Assembly: GCF_050948175.1 (NCBI RefSeq)
Contig: NW_027490098.1
Location: forward strand, 1,860,001 to 1,924,000
Direction of reading: 5' to 3'
From: Xylocopa sonorina
Taxonomy: Eukaryota; Arthropoda; Insecta; Hymenoptera; Apidae
Length of the DNA stretch: 64,000 nt
Under the pieces are notes generated by a model that was not told the DNA's origin, searched no databases, and saw only the letters and a list, made by a program, of their open reading frames with translations. The position numbers were made by a program, and so were the translations under genes. Below, in pieces: positions 62,368 to 64,000 of the stretch; position 1 is the first letter of the stretch, and each line of letters begins with the position of its first letter.

Positions 62368-64000
62368 AACGCGATATTGCATCTCATTTCTATGTTTCAT
62401 GGTAAGATATTATATGATTTGCGAAGTGTTATGTATTCCTCGTCTACACTTCAAATGAATGTAAATGCGACACTTCCTTGCATGGAAATAGCGTTTGCAG
62501 ATGTCTACGTATCGTAGCAATGGGGTTCTTATGATTCTTAAAACGCGATATCGAATCTCATTTCTATGTTTCATTGTAAGATATAATATGATTTTTGAAG
62601 TGTCATGTATTCCTCGTCTGCACTTCAAATGAATGTAAATGCGACACTTCCTTGCTAGGAAATAGCGTCTGCAGATGTCTAGGTATCGTAGCAATAGAGT
62701 ACTAATGCTTCTTAAAACGCGATATTGCATCTCATTTCCATGTTTCATGGTAAGATATTATATGATTTGCAAAGTGTTATGTATTCCTCGTCTACACTTC
62801 AAATGAATGTATGTGCGACACTTCCTTGCATGGAAATAGCGTTTGCAGATGTCTACGTATCGTAGCAATGGAGTTCTTATGATTCTTAAAACGCGATATC
62901 GCATCTCATATCTATGTTTCATGGTAAGATATAATATGATTTGCGAAGTGTTATGTATTCCTCGTCTACACTTCAAATGAATGTAAATGCGACACTTCCT
63001 TGGTAGGAAATAGCGTCTGCGGATGTCTAGGTATCGTAGCAATAGAGTACTAATGCTTCTTAAAACGCGATATCGCATCTCATTTCTATGTTTCATGGTA
63101 AGATATAATATGATTTGCGAAGTGTTATGTATTCCTCGTCTACACTTCAAACGAATGGAAATGCGGCACTTGCTTGCAAAGAAATAGCGTTTGCAGATGT
63201 CTACGTATCGTAGCAATAGATTTCTAATGCTTCTTAAAACGCGATATCGCATCTCATTTCTATGTTTCATGTCAAGATATAATATGATTTGCGAAGTGTC
63301 TTGTATTCCTCGTCTACACATCAAATGAATGTAAATGCGACACTTCCTTGCAAGGAAATAGCGTTTGCAGATGTCTACATATCGTAGCAATAGAGTTCTA
63401 ATGCTTCTTAAAACGCGATATCGCATCTCATTTCTATGTTTCATGGTAAGATATAATATGATTTGCGAAGTGTTATGTATTCCTCGTCTACACTTCAAAT
63501 GAATGGAAATGCGACACTTCCTTGCAAAGAAATAGCGTTTGCAGATGTCTACGTATCGTAGCAATAGATTTCTAATGCTTCTTAAAACGCGATATCGCAG
63601 CTCATTTCTATGTTTCATGTCAAGATATAATATGATTTGCGAAGTGTTATGCAGTCCTCGTCTACGATTCAAATGAATGTAAATGCGACACTTCCTTGCA
63701 AGGAAATAGCGTTTGCAGATGTCTACGTATCGTAGCAATAGATTTCTAATGCTTCTTAAAACACGATATCGCATCTCATTTCTATGTTTCATGGTAAGAT
63801 ATAATATGGTTTGCGAAGTGTCATGTATTCCTCGTCTACACTTCAAATGAATGTAAATGCGACACTTCCTTGCTAGGAAATAGCGTCTGCAGATGTCTAC
63901 GTATCGTAGCAATAGATTTCTAATGCTCCTTAAAACGCGATATTGCATCTCATTTCTATGTTTCATGGTAAGATATTATATGATTTGCGAAGTGCTATGT
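62367..64000. repeat. 13-monomer higher-order repeat, copy 2 (partial)
   Basis: The second copy of the 2,262-bp unit runs off the right edge. About 63,030-63,260 does not match the equivalent place in copy 1. It instead matches 61,812-62,042 (offset 1,218 bp, 7 monomers), including the rare 'aaacgaatggaaatgcggca' and 'cttgcttgcaaag'. This is a mosaic expected from gene conversion or unequal exchange. Confidence 0.82.

Larger units (their letters stand above)
1..64000. repeat. 174-bp satellite DNA array, whole window
   Basis: The entire window is a head-to-tail array of one monomer. Core motifs such as 'gcgatatcgc', 'tgtttcatggtaag' and 'tgcgaagtgttatg' recur every 174 bp from end to end, always in the same orientation. 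From the core at 61 to the core at 63,940 there are 368 steps; twelve small length changes account for the net shift of -153 bp. Monomers differ mostly by substitutions, and shared substitutions define families. Tandem arrays of roughly 170-180 bp units are typical of centromeric and pericentromeric heterochromatin in plants and animals, so a centromere-associated role is a reasonable inference but is not shown by sequence alone. I do not recognise the satellite family. No gene or mobile element interrupts it. Confidence 0.98.
56640..64000. repeat. Array domain IV with truncated monomers
   Basis: Only satellite monomers are present, with common variants 'tctgcggatgtctagg', 'gatttttgaag', 'tatgcagtcc', 'taatgctcctt' and 'gtaaaagcg'. 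Five of the twelve length changes lie here, including all four larger than 1 bp. A 13-monomer repeat occupies the last 4 kb and runs off the end of the window. Confidence 0.65.

Noticed and set aside
1..64000. About 130 minus-strand open reading frames of 60-430 codons, all variants of one 58-residue repeat
   Set aside because: They follow from a 174-bp (58-codon) repeat with one stop-free frame. They start and stop wherever a variant creates a stop or a 1-bp indel shifts the frame, differ mainly by amino-acid changes, and have no conserved start context, domain or terminator. None is listed as a gene.
1..64000. CRISPR array
   Set aside because: The regular period suggested a check, but the entire 174-bp period is repeated. 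There are no short repeats with unique spacers, no leader and no cas genes.
1..64000. Known satellites: human alpha satellite (171 bp) or Arabidopsis CEN180
   Set aside because: Only the length class is similar. I see no convincing motif match to either, and no database search was possible here.

Overview
The whole 64 kb window is one uninterrupted tandem satellite DNA array. The unit is a 174-bp monomer, about 36% GC, and every copy lies in the same orientation. Counting from the first 'atatcg' core (position 61) to the last equivalent core (63,940) gives 368 monomer steps. Twelve length changes that I located by eye (net -153 bp) account exactly for the departure from 368 x 174 bp. I see no gene, tRNA, rRNA, transposon, CRISPR array or unique DNA.

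The window is almost certainly nuclear DNA of a eukaryote, from a centromeric, pericentromeric or other heterochromatic block. The monomer is in the same size class as human alpha satellite (171 bp) and the Arabidopsis centromere repeat (about 178 bp). I do not recognise the monomer and cannot name the organism. I see no match to the CENP-B box. CpG is not depleted in a typical monomer, which is weak evidence against a heavily methylated, deamination-prone germline.

The array has higher-order structure but no single register. Blocks of variant monomers were duplicated at many scales, always in whole monomers: 2 (348 bp), 5 (870 bp), 6 (1,044 bp), 13 (2,262 bp), 14 (2,436 bp), 21, 23, 25 and 32 monomers, and more. 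Four soft domains can be drawn from diagnostic variants. Domain I (1 to ~28.4 kb) is rich in a 'tctggggatg...ggtatcacag' variant and contains the 14-, 21-, 23/25- and 32-monomer duplications. Domain II (~28.4-42.4 kb) contains the clearest higher-order repeat, a 5-mer repeated three times at 34.2-36.8 kb. Domain III (~42.4-56.6 kb) is interleaved with a divergent 'acgagatattgc' monomer class. Domain IV (~56.6-64 kb) holds truncated monomers and a 13-mer repeat running off the end. Length mutations are concentrated in the last third: 2 of 12 lie before 42.4 kb and 10 after.

Long open frames on the minus strand (up to 431 codons) exist because 174 is 58 codons and one minus frame of the common monomer lacks stops. 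They carry frequent stops, frameshifts and amino-acid changes and are not supported as genes. The interest of this window lies in array evolution, the three dyad symmetries in each monomer, and the patchwork of whole-monomer amplifications.
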